Positions 31,144 through 40,668 of a DNA stretch of 64,000 nucleotides are shown in pieces. This DNA is from Salinicola aestuarinus. GTDB lineage: Bacteria > Pseudomonadota > Gammaproteobacteria > Pseudomonadales > Halomonadaceae. The stretch is from positions 62,205-126,204 of the forward strand of contig NZ_PZJP01000002.1 of assembly GCF_003206645.1 (NCBI RefSeq), written 5' to 3'. The notes beneath the pieces were generated by a model. That model did no database searches, was not told the DNA's origin, and was given only the letters and a program-made list of their open reading frames with translations. The first letter of the stretch is position 1. Every line of letters starts with the position of its first letter. Position numbers and translations under genes: made by a program.

Positions 31144-32328
31144 TCATTCGCCCTCGATACCGGTGATGGGCTTGCTCGTGCCCCAGCTGTGACAGTGAGG
31201 GCACTGCCAGGTGAGCTGTTCGGCATCGAAGCCACAGCGCTGGCAACGATAGCGGGGGCGAACACTCAAGAGTTGTTGGGTGTGCTGCTTGAGTAGCTCC
31301 AGTCGATCCCTCTCCCCCGGATCGCTATCTTCGAGATACAGATCCATCAGGAAATCCACGCCGCGCAGACTGGGTTGCTCACGCAGTTGGTCGCTGACGA
31401 AAGCGCACGCCATCTCAGTGCCTTGGCGTTTCTTGAGGGCATGAGCGGCCATAATCACGATCGTGGTCTGCGGGTTATGCTGAAGCTGTTCTTCAAGGAA
31501 TTGCCACCAGCCCGTGTCGTCGTCAAGTAGCTGATAGGCGTCTCGGAGCGGCAGCAGCACCAGCGGCGCAAAGCTGGCATCCTGCTCGAAAATCCGCTGC
31601 CAGCAGCGAATGGCATTGCGGTACTGGCTGATGTCCCATTCGATCTGGCCCAGAATCCAGTTGGCGCGGACACAGCGGTCGTCGATGTTGAGCGCCTGAC
31701 GCAGGGCTTTTCTGGCCAGCGACGGGCTGGCATCCCGGCGATACTCCATTGCCAATTCGCACTGCCAGTGTGCCGCCGCTCTGCGGATGTCGGCATCAGT
31801 GCGGATCAGTGGCTGTGCGACCTCCAGTGCTTGCGACCACTCTTTCTCCCGCTGGAAGAGATCCACGAGTAACCGCTTGCCGGCGAGTTTCTGTTCGTCG
31901 TCGGCGTTGGCTTTCTGCAGCCCCTGTAACAGGCGTTCGGCGCGGTCCAGTAGACCTAGATTGAGGAAGTCGCGAGAAAGTTCGAGCTGAACTTGACCGC
32001 TCTGGACGGCCGTTAGCGCGGGGCGCGCCAGCAGGTTCTGATGAATGCGCACGGCGCGATCGGCTTCGCCGCGTGACCGGTAGAGATTGCCAAGGGCAAT
32101 GTGCGTTTCAACCGTGTCGCTGTTGACCTCCAGCGCTTGCGTGAAGGTCTCGATGGCTCGGTCTGGCTGCTCGTTGAGCAGGTGGTTGAGACCCACGAAG
32201 TAGTCCCGCGGTAGCGAAGACTCCCCGCCTCGCGACGCGGTCTTTCGTCGACCGCCGTCACGCCGGCCCAACCACCAGCCAATGGCGATGGCTGCCACTA
32301 GCATGGCCAGTAGCAGAGCATCGCTCAT
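31144..32328 (-). CDS. lapB: LPS assembly protein LapB (YciM)
   Basis: LapB is an inner-membrane TPR protein that presents LpxC to FtsH and so limits LPS synthesis. The 394-residue protein has one N-terminal membrane helix (about 5-20), a run of TPR repeats (about 50-300) and a C-terminal rubredoxin-like knuckle C362-x2-C365 and C376-x2-C379. Length and layout match E. coli (389). The gene starts one base after lapA stops. Confidence 0.96.
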   Translation of the reverse strand: MSDALLLAMLVAAIAIGWWLGRRDGGRRKTASRGGESSLPRDYFVGLNHLLNEQPDRAIETFTQALEVNSDTVETHIALGNLYRSRGEADRAVRIHQNLLARPALTAVQSGQVQLELSRDFLNLGLLDRAERLLQGLQKANADDEQKLAGKRLLVDLFQREKEWSQALEVAQPLIRTDADIRRAAAHWQCELAMEYRRDASPSLARKALRQALNIDDRCVRANWILGQIEWDISQYRNAIRCWQRIFEQDASFAPLVLLPLRDAYQLLDDDTGWWQFLEEQLQHNPQTTIVIMAAHALKKRQGTEMACAFVSDQLREQPSLRGVDFLMDLYLEDSDPGERDRLELLKQHTQQLLSVRPRYRCQRCGFDAEQLTWQCPHCHSWGTSKPITGIEGE

Positions 32329-32329
32329 G

Positions 32330-32635
32330 TCAGGTGCTTTCCTTGAACTCCCGCGTCCGCAGACGATCGAGTTCCTTGCGCTGTTGCTGATTGTGGCGCT
32401 GGGCGCGAGTCAGAAGCGTCCGTAGCCGCAGATACATGCCCGTCATCGCGAACATCCCGAGTATGACGCCGCAGGCGAGCGCCACCAGAAGCCATAGGGA
32501 GAGTGAGGCGGGAGGCAGTTCGACCCAGATCAAATCCAGCGGCATCGGTTGCTGGTTATTGACGGCGAACAGAATACCGAGCAGCAGCACGACGATGAGA
32601 ATGACAGCGAGTATGACGCCCTTGAGCCAGCGCAT
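32330..32635 (-). CDS. lapA: LapA domain membrane protein
   Basis: A 101-residue inner-membrane protein with two hydrophobic helices (about 6-24 and 43-65) and a basic coiled tail (RAQRHNQQQRKELDRLRTRE), matching the LapA/DUF1049 family that partners LapB in lipopolysaccharide assembly. It lies between ihfB and lapB on the same strand. Confidence 0.93.
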   Translation of the reverse strand: MRWLKGVILAVILIVVLLLGILFAVNNQQPMPLDLIWVELPPASLSLWLLVALACGVILGMFAMTGMYLRLRTLLTRAQRHNQQQRKELDRLRTREFKEST

Positions 32636-32721
32636 AAGGATTCCTGATAACGAGCCTCGGCGGCGAGTTCAGTGAGCTCGCCGACCGACGGTGGGCTTGC
32701 GAGAGCCCGGTGACTGGGTGA

Positions 32722-33018
32722 TCAATAGCCGAGCGCTCGGCTGGCATTGACCTGTTCGCGCAATTCCTTGCCCGGTTTGAAATGAGGGACGAACTTGCCA
32801 TTGAGGTCAACCGGGTCGCCGGTCTTGGGGTTGCGACCCGTGCGCGGCTCGCGAAAATGCAGGGAGAAACTCCCGAAACCCCGAATTTCGACCCGCCCGC
32901 CATCGGCGAGGGCACTGGTGATATCGTCCAGAATGACCCGGACCGCGGCTTCGACTTCCTTCGCCGAGAGCTCGGGGCGACGGGTGGCAATCTGCTCGAT
33001 CAATTCCGACTTGGTCAT
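32722..33018 (-). CDS. ihfB: Integration host factor subunit beta
   Basis: IHF is a sequence-specific DNA-bending heterodimer. The 98-residue protein begins [11 protein letters not shown] and has the beta-arm [25 protein letters not shown] with the intercalating proline. A GTG two codons upstream is possible, but GGAGAG spacing favours ATG at 33018. ihfB usually follows rpsA directly; here it is separated from it by some 7 kb including groESL and pyrF. Confidence 0.97.
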   Translation of the reverse strand: MTKSELIEQIATRRPELSAKEVEAAVRVILDDITSALADGGRVEIRGFGSFSLHFREPRTGRNPKTGDPVDLNGKFVPHFKPGKELREQVNASRALGY

Positions 33019-33100
33019 CGACACTCTCCGTGGGCATCGGCCCGGCGGTTAGGGGCGCACAATTGGAACGCCGACTTCTATTGTTGTCGATTCAGCATAC

Positions 33101-33117
33101 TTCGCAAGTTTTGCGAA
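33101..33117. promoter_or_regulatory. 7-bp palindrome upstream of ihfB
   Basis: TTCGCAA-GTT-TTGCGAA, a perfect dyad in the AT-richer centre of the ihfB/sdhE divergent region. On the minus strand TTGCGA-N16-AACAAT could serve as an ihfB promoter overlapping the dyad, so an operator role is plausible. Confidence 0.4.
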
Positions 33118-33299
33118 AACAACGCACTAGGTTCCGATGGTTCGATCTTGGGCCACGGTATGGCAAGGCTATCGTCGGGCGACCCGGCTCTCGCCAAGTC
33201 GCATGTAGGGACTGGCATTTCCCCTCACGGCGACATCAATAGTGGGAGTGTCTCGCGTTGGTCTACAATGGGCTGTCGTTCCAGCCTCCAGGAGACCCC

Positions 33300-33584
33300 G
33301 TGTCCGATAACGAAGATACCGTAAGAAAGCGTCTTTACTGGCACTCCCGCCGCGGCATGTGGGAACTCGACCTGCTCCTCGTGCCATTTCTCGAAGATTG
33401 CTATGACGCGCTCTCGCCGGAGGATCAGGTCCGTTACCGCGAGCTCATCGCGGCAGAGGACCAGGATCTCTTCACCTGGCTGATGCGTCGTGAGTGGCCG
33501 GAGGATGAGGATCTACGTCGAATCGTTCAGATGATCGTTGAACATGCCGAAGCCCTCGATCGCCGTCGACATCAAACGCTCTAG
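33300..33584 (+). CDS. sdhE: FAD assembly factor SdhE
   Basis: SdhE (CptB, DUF339) promotes covalent flavinylation of SdhA and FrdA. The 94-residue protein has the conserved RGMWE motif (R18-E22) followed by LDLLLVPFLEDCYDALS. The start is GTG at 33300 with AGGAG 5 bases upstream; the frame is open further back but without a site. cptA overlaps its 3' end by 41 bases. Confidence 0.94.
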   Translation: MSDNEDTVRKRLYWHSRRGMWELDLLLVPFLEDCYDALSPEDQVRYRELIAAEDQDLFTWLMRREWPEDEDLRRIVQMIVEHAEALDRRRHQTL

Positions 33585-33957
33585 GCTAGCGCTGACGGCT
33601 CAAGGTCTCTCGCTTGTGTTGCTCGTCGTGTACACGGCGAGCTTCGCGTCACGACCGCTGGCCGTCGTCTGGCTGGTCGCAGGCGTCGGCTATCTGGCGT
33701 CGAGTTGGCGTCGCGCCGCTGGACACCGCCGCTTGCGCTGGCGATGGGGAGAGAGCCGCGCGATCTGGGAATGTTCAGTGGATGGGCGAGACTGGCAAGA
33801 GATTCGTTGCCAACCGGTGCGTATCGGGCCTTGGCTGTCCGGGCTCAAGCTCGACGGCAGAACGCACTGGCTCTATCCCGATAGTCTCAGCGTCAACGAT
33901 TTCCGAAGTCTTCGAGAGACTTTACTGATTCACGAGGGGCAAGCATCGAGGCGGTGA
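33544..33957 (+). CDS. cptA: YgfX / CptA family membrane protein
   Basis: A 137-residue protein with two hydrophobic helices near the N-terminus (about 18-34 and 37-52) and a soluble C-terminal half (LKLDGRTHWLYPDSLSVNDFRSLRETLL), the layout of YgfX, which pairs with SdhE in gammaproteobacteria. It was once proposed as the toxin of a toxin-antitoxin pair acting on FtsZ and MreB; SdhE is now seen mainly as a flavinylation factor. ATG at 33544 lies inside sdhE. Confidence 0.85.
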   Translation: MPKPSIAVDIKRSRLALTAQGLSLVLLVVYTASFASRPLAVVWLVAGVGYLASSWRRAAGHRRLRWRWGESRAIWECSVDGRDWQEIRCQPVRIGPWLSGLKLDGRTHWLYPDSLSVNDFRSLRETLLIHEGQASRR

Positions 33958-34028
33958 GGTTCACGCGGTCATTGGCGATGATGACCAGGCACAAGTCGGG
34001 CATCGCCGAATGCCGTCGATACAACGCA

Positions 34029-34056
34029 AACGGCCCCGCCACTAGGCGGGGCCGTT
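34029..34056. terminator. Terminator between cptA and the DUF883 gene
   Basis: Perfect 12-base arms AACGGCCCCGCC / GGCGGGGCCGTT around an ACTA loop, between convergent genes. The minus-strand exit shows TTTG, the plus-strand exit GCCGTT. A second hairpin (ACTCGGC / GCCGAGT, 34068-34089) follows. Confidence 0.75.
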
Positions 34057-34098
34057 GCCGTTCGACAACTCGGCGGGTGACTGCCGAGTCGACGTGGC

Positions 34099-34335
34099 TC
34101 AGCGGCGTCCGACCAGAAAGCCGATCGCGAAGCCGGCGAGAGCCGCGACACCCATGCTGCTCCAGGCATTGCGATGGACATAGTCATCGGTCTCACGCCA
34201 GGCCTCTTCGGCGTGCTCGACGAGGTCAGTGCCGAGATCGTCGGCGCGATGGCGGGCATGATCGATGCCCTTGCGACCGCGGCGCTTGGCATCTTCGTAG
34301 TAGTAACGCGCATCTTCACGGTATTTGCGGCTCAT
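34099..34335 (-). CDS. DUF883 (ElaB/YqjD-like) membrane-anchored protein
   Basis: A 78-residue protein with a charged helical N-terminal part (KYREDARYYYEDAKRRGRKG) and a single C-terminal glycine-rich helix ending FAIGFLVGRR. E. coli YqjD, ElaB and YgaM share this design, are C-tail anchored in the inner membrane and bind ribosomes in stationary phase. That role is inferred here. It is one of three such genes nearby. Confidence 0.82.
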   Translation of the reverse strand: MSRKYREDARYYYEDAKRRGRKGIDHARHRADDLGTDLVEHAEEAWRETDDYVHRNAWSSMGVAALAGFAIGFLVGRR

Positions 34336-34388
34336 GGATCGTCCTTAATCTATGGATGGGGTTCGTAGGCAGTTGGTGCCGTCGCTAC

Positions 34389-34751
34389 TCAACGCTTGCG
34401 AATCAGCAGCGCGACAAAGGCCCCGGCGAAGGCAGCTATACCCACGCTTTGCCAGGGTTTGGCCTGCACGAAAGCATCGCAGCTTTCGCACGTATCCGCG
34501 ACCTGCGCGTTGACGCGCCGTCGCGATCGCTCCGCCCAGCCGTCGTGGCCGGCAAGATAGGCGGCCACGTAACGGGGCGGCTCATCGATGCTCTCCTCGA
34601 GCGGTTCAGCCCCGAAATCATCTCGGGCGCTCATCGGCTCGCCGGTACTCGACGCATCGCTCAACTGGCTGCCGGTCTCCGCGGCCGCCGCGATGTCGTC
34701 GTCGAGACGCTGGACCTGCGGGTCTTTATCTGCACGATGAAAAAGGCTCAC
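34389..34751 (-). CDS. DUF883-like C-tail-anchored protein
   Basis: A 120-residue protein with an acidic, disordered-looking N-terminal half (DDDIAAAAETGSQLSDASS) and a C-terminal anchor KPWQSVGIAAFAGAFVALLI, the hallmark of the ElaB/YqjD family. A CESC pair precedes the anchor, which is unusual for the family. It runs in the same direction as the gene at 34099, 53 bases upstream of it. Confidence 0.72.
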   Translation of the reverse strand: MSLFHRADKDPQVQRLDDDIAAAAETGSQLSDASSTGEPMSARDDFGAEPLEESIDEPPRYVAAYLAGHDGWAERSRRRVNAQVADTCESCDAFVQAKPWQSVGIAAFAGAFVALLIRKR

Positions 34752-34825
34752 ATCACGTCCCTCGGTATCGGTGAAAGCTCGCTATCAGTGTAGACAGCTT
34801 TGCCCGATGCGCCCCGTTTCTCACG

Positions 34826-37800
34826 TCATCGATCACGCTCGTCCTTTGCGATCTCGGCGGCAAGCTCTGCATCGAGCCGGCGCCCGACACGCCCCGGGGA
34901 GCCGCTGCGTTGGGCCAAGAGTGCGTAGGCAACCGGGACGATGAAGAGTGTCAGCAAGGTAGCAATCGCGACGCCCCAGAAGATCACGGTACCCATGACA
35001 ATGCGCGACTCCGCCCCTGGCCCGAATGCGAGCAGTAGCGGTACGGCGCCGGCCATGGTGGTAATGGTCGTCATCAGTATCGGTCTGAGCCGCGTCACCG
35101 ATGCCTCTATCAGTGCGGTCTCGAAAGGCCGCCCCTGGTCGCGCAGCTGATTGGCGAACTCGACGATGAGAATGCCGTTCTTGGTGGCAAGCCCCACGAG
35201 CATGACCAGCCCGACTTGGCTGTAGATGTTGAGCGATTGGCCGCCAGCCCAAAGCCCAAGAAGCGCGCCACCGATGGCCATCGGCACCGTGAGCATGATG
35301 ATCAGCGGATGGATGAAGCTCTCGAACTGCGCCGCGAGCACGAGGAAGACCACCAGAATGCCGATCACGAGGAGAAACGTCGTGGCGCCGCTGGCCTGCT
35401 GATAGTCGCGCGAGGGGCCCTTGTAGTCGATGACCGCCTCGGCGGGAAGTTCCTCCGAGGCCAGAGTCCGCAGTGTGCGAAGGGCCTCGCCCAGCGTCGT
35501 CCCCTCGGCGAGATTGGCCTCCAGCGTGATGGCACGCATGCGATTGAAGCGGTTGAGCTCGCTGGCACCCGCGAATGATGAAACCTCGACCAGGCTTGCC
35601 AACGGGATTAGCGCGTCGCCGGTTGCGCTGCGCACCTGGACGTTGTCGAGAACGCTGGGGTTTCGCTGACGGTCGCGTTCCCCTTCGAGGATCACGTCGT
35701 ACTCCTCGCCATCGTCCACGTAAGTCGTGACACTGCGCCCGCCGAAGAGGGTTTCGAGTGTTCTGCCGATGGTCGATACCGTGACGCCGAGCGATGCGGC
35801 GCGATCGTAATCGATATCGATGCGAAGCTGCGGCTGGGTCTCCTCGTAGTCGCTGTCGATGGCTTCCATGTCGTGGCCGCCGTCGCTGCGCAGGCGAGTG
35901 AGCATGCGGTCGCGCCACTCAGCCAGTGCGTCGTAGGTGCCGCCGCCGATGACGAACTGGATCGGCTTCTCGACCCGGCCGCCAAAGCCCTGCCGCATGA
36001 CCGGCGTGGCCGTCACGCCCGGCAGATCGCCAAGCTTTTGGCGGATCTCGTCCATGATGGCCCATGCCGAGCGCCGCTCGCCCCAGTCACTGAGCGAAAC
36101 GATCGCAAGGCCGTCATTGAAGTTCTCGAGGCTGCCGAAGCCGCGCGGCCCGCGTATCGAGAGCTGCATGATGTCGCCACGCGCTACCAGCGACATCAAG
36201 CGCGCTTCGATCTCATCGAAGTAATCCTGCATGTAGCGAAACGTCGCGCCTGGCGGCCCTTCGATCAGCACGAAAAAGTTGCCGCGGTCCTCTCGCGGCG
36301 TGTACTCACTCGGCAACTGTTGAGAGAGCCAGCCGGTCCCGGCGAGCAGGAGAGAGAACGTGACGACCACCGTCCAGCGTCGGCGAAGCGTCCCGCGTAG
36401 CGCGCGACGGTAGCCCGCCTGCACGCGCCCCAGCACGGTGTGGACGCCGCGGCTGATGCGGTTGTCATGAAGTCCCGGGTGGAGCAGTTTCGAACAGAGC
36501 ATCGGGGTCAGCGACAGCGCCACCCCGCAGGATATCGCGACGGCGGCGGCCAGCGTCAGCGCGAATTCGGAGAACAGTCGGCCGATATCTCCCTCGAGCA
36601 AGCTCAGTGGTACGAAGACCGCGACCAGCACCAGCGTGGTCGCGACCACCGCAAAGCCGATTTGGCGCGTGCCGCGCAGGGCGGCGACCAATGGCGTCTC
36701 ACTGAGGACCACCATGCGCCGATGCACGTTCTCGATGACCACGATGGCGTCATCGACCACCAGACCGATGGCGAGCACCAGTGCCAGTAGCGTCAGCAGA
36801 TTGAGAGTGAAGCCGAACGCGGCGAGGAAGACGAAGGTGCCGATCAGGGAGATGGGAACAGTGATCGCTGGCACCAGGGTCGTGCGCAGGTTGCCCAGAA
36901 ACAGAAAGATCACCATCACTACCATCGCCATGGCAATGAACAGTGTGATCACCACCTCCCGAAGGGCGCCGGAGACGAAAATCGATGAGTCGAAGTTGAG
37001 CGCGAGCGCCATGCCGGCGGGCAGGCTCTCCTGGAGGCGTGCCATTTCTGCCCGAGTGGCCTCGGCAACTTCCAGCACGCTTGCCGTCGACTGCTTGATC
37101 ACTCCCAGACCGACCCTCGGTACGGTATTGCCGCGATAGATCGAGCGCTCCTCGATCGAGCCCACTTCGACCCGCGCCACGTCTGCCAGTCTCACCAGAT
37201 AGCCGTCGCTCCCCCGGGCGATGGCCAGGTCGCGGAAATCCTCGGCCGTCACGAAGTTGCGGGGAATGCGCAGCGTGAACTGGCGCTCCCGGGACTCCAG
37301 AAAGCCCGCCGGCAGCTCCACGTTCTCTGTCTGGAGTGCCGCGGCCACGTCGTCGACCGTCAACTGGCGGGAGGCGAGCGCGTTGCGGTCAAGCCAGACC
37401 CGCATGGCGTACTCCTTGCCGCCACTCAGTCGCACCCGGGCGACGCCATCCTGAGTCGAGAACCGGTCCACCAGATAGCGATTGGCGTAGTCGGTGAGCT
37501 CGGGAATGGTGTAGCCCTCGCCGAAAAGCGACAGCCAGACGATGACGTCGTCGCTGCTGTCGCTCTTCTCGATTTCGGGAGATTCCGCCTGAGCCGGGAG
37601 GTCGTCGGCCACCGCCGAGATGCGATCGCGAATATCGTTGGCGGCGCCGTCGATGTCGCGCGTCAGCGAGAACTCGACGTCGATCTCCGACTCGCCGTCG
37701 GCGCTTTGCGATTCGATCGATACGATCCCCTCGAGGCCGGCAATACGGTCCTCGAGAAGCTGGGTGATCTGGGTTTCGACCACGCTGGCCGACCCGCCGG

Positions 37801-37954
37801 GATAGCGTGTCTCGATGCTCACGATGGGCGGGTCGATGGCCGGATACTCCTGCAGCGGAAGGCGCTCCATGGCGAGCAGACCAAAGGCGAGCAGTAGCAG
37901 CGAGCCGACAGTAGCGAGGACGGGGCGACGAATCGAAAGATCGGAGAGGCGCAT
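34826..37954 (-). CDS. RND multidrug efflux permease (AcrB/MexF superfamily)
   Basis: An inner-membrane proton/substrate antiporter of the HAE1 resistance-nodulation-division group. The 1042 residues give the usual two halves, each with a helix, a large periplasmic loop and five to six helices. The proton relay pair is D401-D402 in GLVVDDAIVVIENV, and the second-half lysine lies in LVGLATKNGILIVEF. The ATG overlaps the adaptor stop by one base (TGATG). No outer-membrane channel gene is adjacent, so a shared TolC/OprM-type protein would be needed. Substrates cannot be told from sequence. Confidence 0.94.
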   Translation of the reverse strand: MRLSDLSIRRPVLATVGSLLLLAFGLLAMERLPLQEYPAIDPPIVSIETRYPGGSASVVETQITQLLEDRIAGLEGIVSIESQSADGESEIDVEFSLTRDIDGAANDIRDRISAVADDLPAQAESPEIEKSDSSDDVIVWLSLFGEGYTIPELTDYANRYLVDRFSTQDGVARVRLSGGKEYAMRVWLDRNALASRQLTVDDVAAALQTENVELPAGFLESRERQFTLRIPRNFVTAEDFRDLAIARGSDGYLVRLADVARVEVGSIEERSIYRGNTVPRVGLGVIKQSTASVLEVAEATRAEMARLQESLPAGMALALNFDSSIFVSGALREVVITLFIAMAMVVMVIFLFLGNLRTTLVPAITVPISLIGTFVFLAAFGFTLNLLTLLALVLAIGLVVDDAIVVIENVHRRMVVLSETPLVAALRGTRQIGFAVVATTLVLVAVFVPLSLLEGDIGRLFSEFALTLAAAVAISCGVALSLTPMLCSKLLHPGLHDNRISRGVHTVLGRVQAGYRRALRGTLRRRWTVVVTFSLLLAGTGWLSQQLPSEYTPREDRGNFFVLIEGPPGATFRYMQDYFDEIEARLMSLVARGDIMQLSIRGPRGFGSLENFNDGLAIVSLSDWGERRSAWAIMDEIRQKLGDLPGVTATPVMRQGFGGRVEKPIQFVIGGGTYDALAEWRDRMLTRLRSDGGHDMEAIDSDYEETQPQLRIDIDYDRAASLGVTVSTIGRTLETLFGGRSVTTYVDDGEEYDVILEGERDRQRNPSVLDNVQVRSATGDALIPLASLVEVSSFAGASELNRFNRMRAITLEANLAEGTTLGEALRTLRTLASEELPAEAVIDYKGPSRDYQQASGATTFLLVIGILVVFLVLAAQFESFIHPLIIMLTVPMAIGGALLGLWAGGQSLNIYSQVGLVMLVGLATKNGILIVEFANQLRDQGRPFETALIEASVTRLRPILMTTITTMAGAVPLLLAFGPGAESRIVMGTVIFWGVAIATLLTLFIVPVAYALLAQRSGSPGRVGRRLDAELAAEIAKDERDR

Positions 37955-39132
37955 CAGTCAGCCAATTCCGACGCGCTCGACTGGCGCTGACGTTCGAGAA
38001 CACCGCGGATCTCGTCGCCGGTGACATTCTCGGCCATCACCTCGACTTCATCCCCCGCGTGAACCTTGAGCGTGCCGTGGGTGACGACACGGTCACCTTC
38101 GGTGAGGCCCGCGACGATCTCTACCTTGCCATCGCGCCGCTCGCCGATCGTCACCTCCCGCCGAGAGACTCGAGCGGGTGTTGCGTCGTCGAGTCGCCAA
38201 ACGGTCTGGCGCTCGCCGTCGGGGATCAGAGCCCCTTCCGGCACGCTCAGCGCCTGTCGAGGGGGCTGGCTGAGGATGACGACCATGAGCATGCCGGGGC
38301 GCAGCAGTGACTCGGTGTTATCCAGCAGCGCACGCACGGTGGCGCTCCGGGTGACGGAATCGATGCGCGTGCCGAGCGTTGCGACATCGGCCTCGAAGGT
38401 GCGTTCGGGATAGCTCGGGGTCGTGGCGCTGAGGGCCAGTCCGGGATGAACCGCCGAGATCAGCGTCGCCGGTACGGTGAAGTCGAGCTTCATCACGTCG
38501 AGCTTGTCGAGGGTGACGAGTTCGGTGCCCGGCGTTATCAGTGCGCCTTCGCTTAGGTTGCGCAGGCCGACGGTGCCGCTGAAGGGCGTACGGATGCGAT
38601 GATCGTCGATGCGTGCCCGAATTTCGTCGATTTCCGCCTGGCTCTGGGCGACCAGTGCCGCGCTATCCTCGAAGGTGGCGCGGACTCCCAGGTTACGATC
38701 CTGGAGCTGCTGAGCCCGGGCGAGGGCGTTCCGGCGCTGCTGTAGCAACGCCTCGGCGGCACGCAGTCTCGCCTGGGGCCCGACGTCGTCGAGCTGAACC
38801 AGCCACTGCCCGCCATCGACCCGGCCGCCATCGTCGAAATTGAGCGACGTGACGCGGCCTGTCACCGTGGCGGAGAGCGTGACGCTCTCGTCCGCGCGAA
38901 GGGTTCCCAGGGCTTCCAGTGAGTCTTGCCAGCTTTGCGTCGTGGCCGTTGCCGTCATGACCGGGGTGGGGGCCTGCTGCGCGTCGGCTACCCCGGTCAG
39001 CCCGAGGCAGAGCACGGCTATCACGCAGACGGCCGCGATCAACAATGTCAGGCGTATCGTCAGAGTGGTCTGGACGCCTTCAGGGAGCGCGACTGCGAGT
39101 GGGGAGGGGCGAATAGTTGTTGGCATGAGCAT
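37954..39132 (-). CDS. RND efflux periplasmic adaptor (membrane fusion protein)
   Basis: The periplasmic adaptor of the pump encoded immediately downstream. Of 392 residues, the first 50 form a membrane anchor/signal region (LTLLIAAVCVIAVLCLGLTG) ending near ADAQQ. A lipoyl half-motif (GRVTSLNFDDGGRVDGGQWL), an alpha-hairpin (about 125-180) and beta-barrel domains follow. No lipobox cysteine is evident. The start may be the third codon (also ATG). Confidence 0.92.
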   Translation of the reverse strand: MLMPTTIRPSPLAVALPEGVQTTLTIRLTLLIAAVCVIAVLCLGLTGVADAQQAPTPVMTATATTQSWQDSLEALGTLRADESVTLSATVTGRVTSLNFDDGGRVDGGQWLVQLDDVGPQARLRAAEALLQQRRNALARAQQLQDRNLGVRATFEDSAALVAQSQAEIDEIRARIDDHRIRTPFSGTVGLRNLSEGALITPGTELVTLDKLDVMKLDFTVPATLISAVHPGLALSATTPSYPERTFEADVATLGTRIDSVTRSATVRALLDNTESLLRPGMLMVVILSQPPRQALSVPEGALIPDGERQTVWRLDDATPARVSRREVTIGERRDGKVEIVAGLTEGDRVVTHGTLKVHAGDEVEVMAENVTGDEIRGVLERQRQSSASELAD

Positions 39133-39404
39133 CCGTCGAAAGGGCGGCGACGTTCCCTCCCTCGTCTGAGGGGAGAGGGACGACCGATAAATGAATCGCC
39201 AAGGGGCGGCTCCGAAGTCGGGGCGGCCGCCCTCACTGGACTCGCGTGCCTAACGGCGATGCAGCGATCGTAGCTTGGTCGATTTTGCTATCATTTGCCG
39301 CCTTCAATGTAATGCGATGCGGTTGAGATCATGATCATTTTTGTACGGCGTCGCCCAGGGGCTCCAAGTTATCCAACCTTCGCCCTCGAGCATCGGGAAA
39401 GCTT

Positions 39405-40586
39405 ATGAATACCTATGACGTCGTGGTGATCGGTGCTGGCGCTGCGGGGCTGATGTGCGCGCTCACGGCGGGTTACCGCGGTCAGCGGGTCAGGGTCATT
39501 GATCATGCCAACAAGGCGGGCAAGAAGATTCTGATGTCCGGCGGCGGGCGCTGCAATTTCACCAACCTGGCGACGGCGCCCAAGCACTTCTTCTCCCAGA
39601 ACCCGCACTTCGCCATCTCGGCACTCAAACGCTACACCCCGCAGGACTTCGTCGAGCTCGTCGAACGCCATGGGATCGAGTACGTCGAAAAAGCCCCGGG
39701 ACAGCTTTTCTGCGCCGAGTCGGCCAAGGACATCGTCGCCATGCTGCTCACCGAATGCGAGTGGGCCGGCGTCGATGTGACGCTGTCGACCCCGGTCGAT
39801 GAGGTAGAGCGCCATGGAGAGGGCATGCGTCTCGTCGCCGGGGGAGAGCGCATTGCAGCGGGTGCCGTGGTGGTCGCTACCGGCGGGCTCTCGATTCCGA
39901 CACTGGGCGCAACGGGGTTCGGCTACGACTTGGCGCGTCGTTTCGGACTCGCGGTGACCTCGACTCAGGCAGCGCTCGTGCCATTCACGGTAACGTCGCA
40001 TTGGAAGGAGGAGCTGGGCACGCTTGCCGGGCTCTCCAGTGATGTCACCGTCAGCTGCGGTGACGGTCGCTATCGCGAGCCACTGCTTTTCACCCACCGC
40101 GGCCTCTCGGGCCCCGGCATGCTGCAGGCGTCGAGCCACTGGTCCCCGGGAGCGGCGGTCGAGGTCGATTGGCTGCCGGGACTGGACGTGGAAGCGCAGC
40201 TTGCCGCTCAGCGCCAGATCGCGCCGCGGCGAATGCTTTCCGGTTGGCTCAACGAGACGCTGCCCAAGCGGTTAGTGCAGGCCTTGATGCGTTGGCTGGG
40301 ATGGCAGGATCGAGCGCTGGCGACGCTCTCCAATCGCGATATCGAGTCGCTGGGGACCGGGCTCAAGGCGTGGCAGTTCAAGCCGGCGGGGACCGAAGGC
40401 TGGCGGACGGCCGAAGTGACGCTCGGCGGTGTCGAGACAAACGCCATTTCTTCCAAGACGTTTGCCGTTCGCGACCTGCCGCAGCTCTACTTCATCGGTG
40501 AGGTTCTGGACGTCACCGGTCAGCTGGGTGGCTTTAACTTTCAGTGGGCCTGGGCCTCCGGCGTCGCCTGCGGCCAAGCCGTGTAG
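39405..40586 (+). CDS. Flavoprotein of the HI0933/YhiN family
   Basis: A 393-residue cytosolic FAD-binding oxidoreductase with an N-terminal dinucleotide fold (VVIGAGAAGLMCAL), the family motif GKKILMSGGGRCNFTN and the C-terminal FAD motif LDVTGQLGGFNFQWAWASG. The reaction of this widespread family is not established. GGGAAAGC precedes the ATG. The 272-base region before it, shared with the divergent efflux operon, contains AT-rich TATCAT (39289-39294), a possible -10 without a clear -35. Confidence 0.92.
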   Translation: MNTYDVVVIGAGAAGLMCALTAGYRGQRVRVIDHANKAGKKILMSGGGRCNFTNLATAPKHFFSQNPHFAISALKRYTPQDFVELVERHGIEYVEKAPGQLFCAESAKDIVAMLLTECEWAGVDVTLSTPVDEVERHGEGMRLVAGGERIAAGAVVVATGGLSIPTLGATGFGYDLARRFGLAVTSTQAALVPFTVTSHWKEELGTLAGLSSDVTVSCGDGRYREPLLFTHRGLSGPGMLQASSHWSPGAAVEVDWLPGLDVEAQLAAQRQIAPRRMLSGWLNETLPKRLVQALMRWLGWQDRALATLSNRDIESLGTGLKAWQFKPAGTEGWRTAEVTLGGVETNAISSKTFAVRDLPQLYFIGEVLDVTGQLGGFNFQWAWASGVACGQAV

Positions 40587-40611
40587 CAGGACGCTGCATT
40601 CATAACGAATC

Positions 40612-40634
40612 AGGGGCGCCATCAAGGCACCCCT
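40612..40634. terminator. Imperfect hairpin between yhiN-like gene and yqjK
   Basis: AGGGGCGCC and GGCACCCCT pair with one C/A mismatch around an ATCAA loop, between two convergent genes. No T run follows on either side. Confidence 0.4.
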
Positions 40635-40668
40635 AATCGCAATCCCGACGCCGCCGCCACGTCCTGAT

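Noticed and set aside
33300-33957. sdhE-cptA as a toxin-antitoxin module
   Set aside because: Early naming (CptAB) suggested this, but the RGMWE motif and established SdhE biochemistry favour flavin insertion; the sequence gives no evidence for a TA system.
33954-34793. 279-residue plus-strand frame over the DUF883 genes
   Set aside because: Arg/Ser-rich translation without domains, antisense to two better supported genes that have family-typical membrane anchors.
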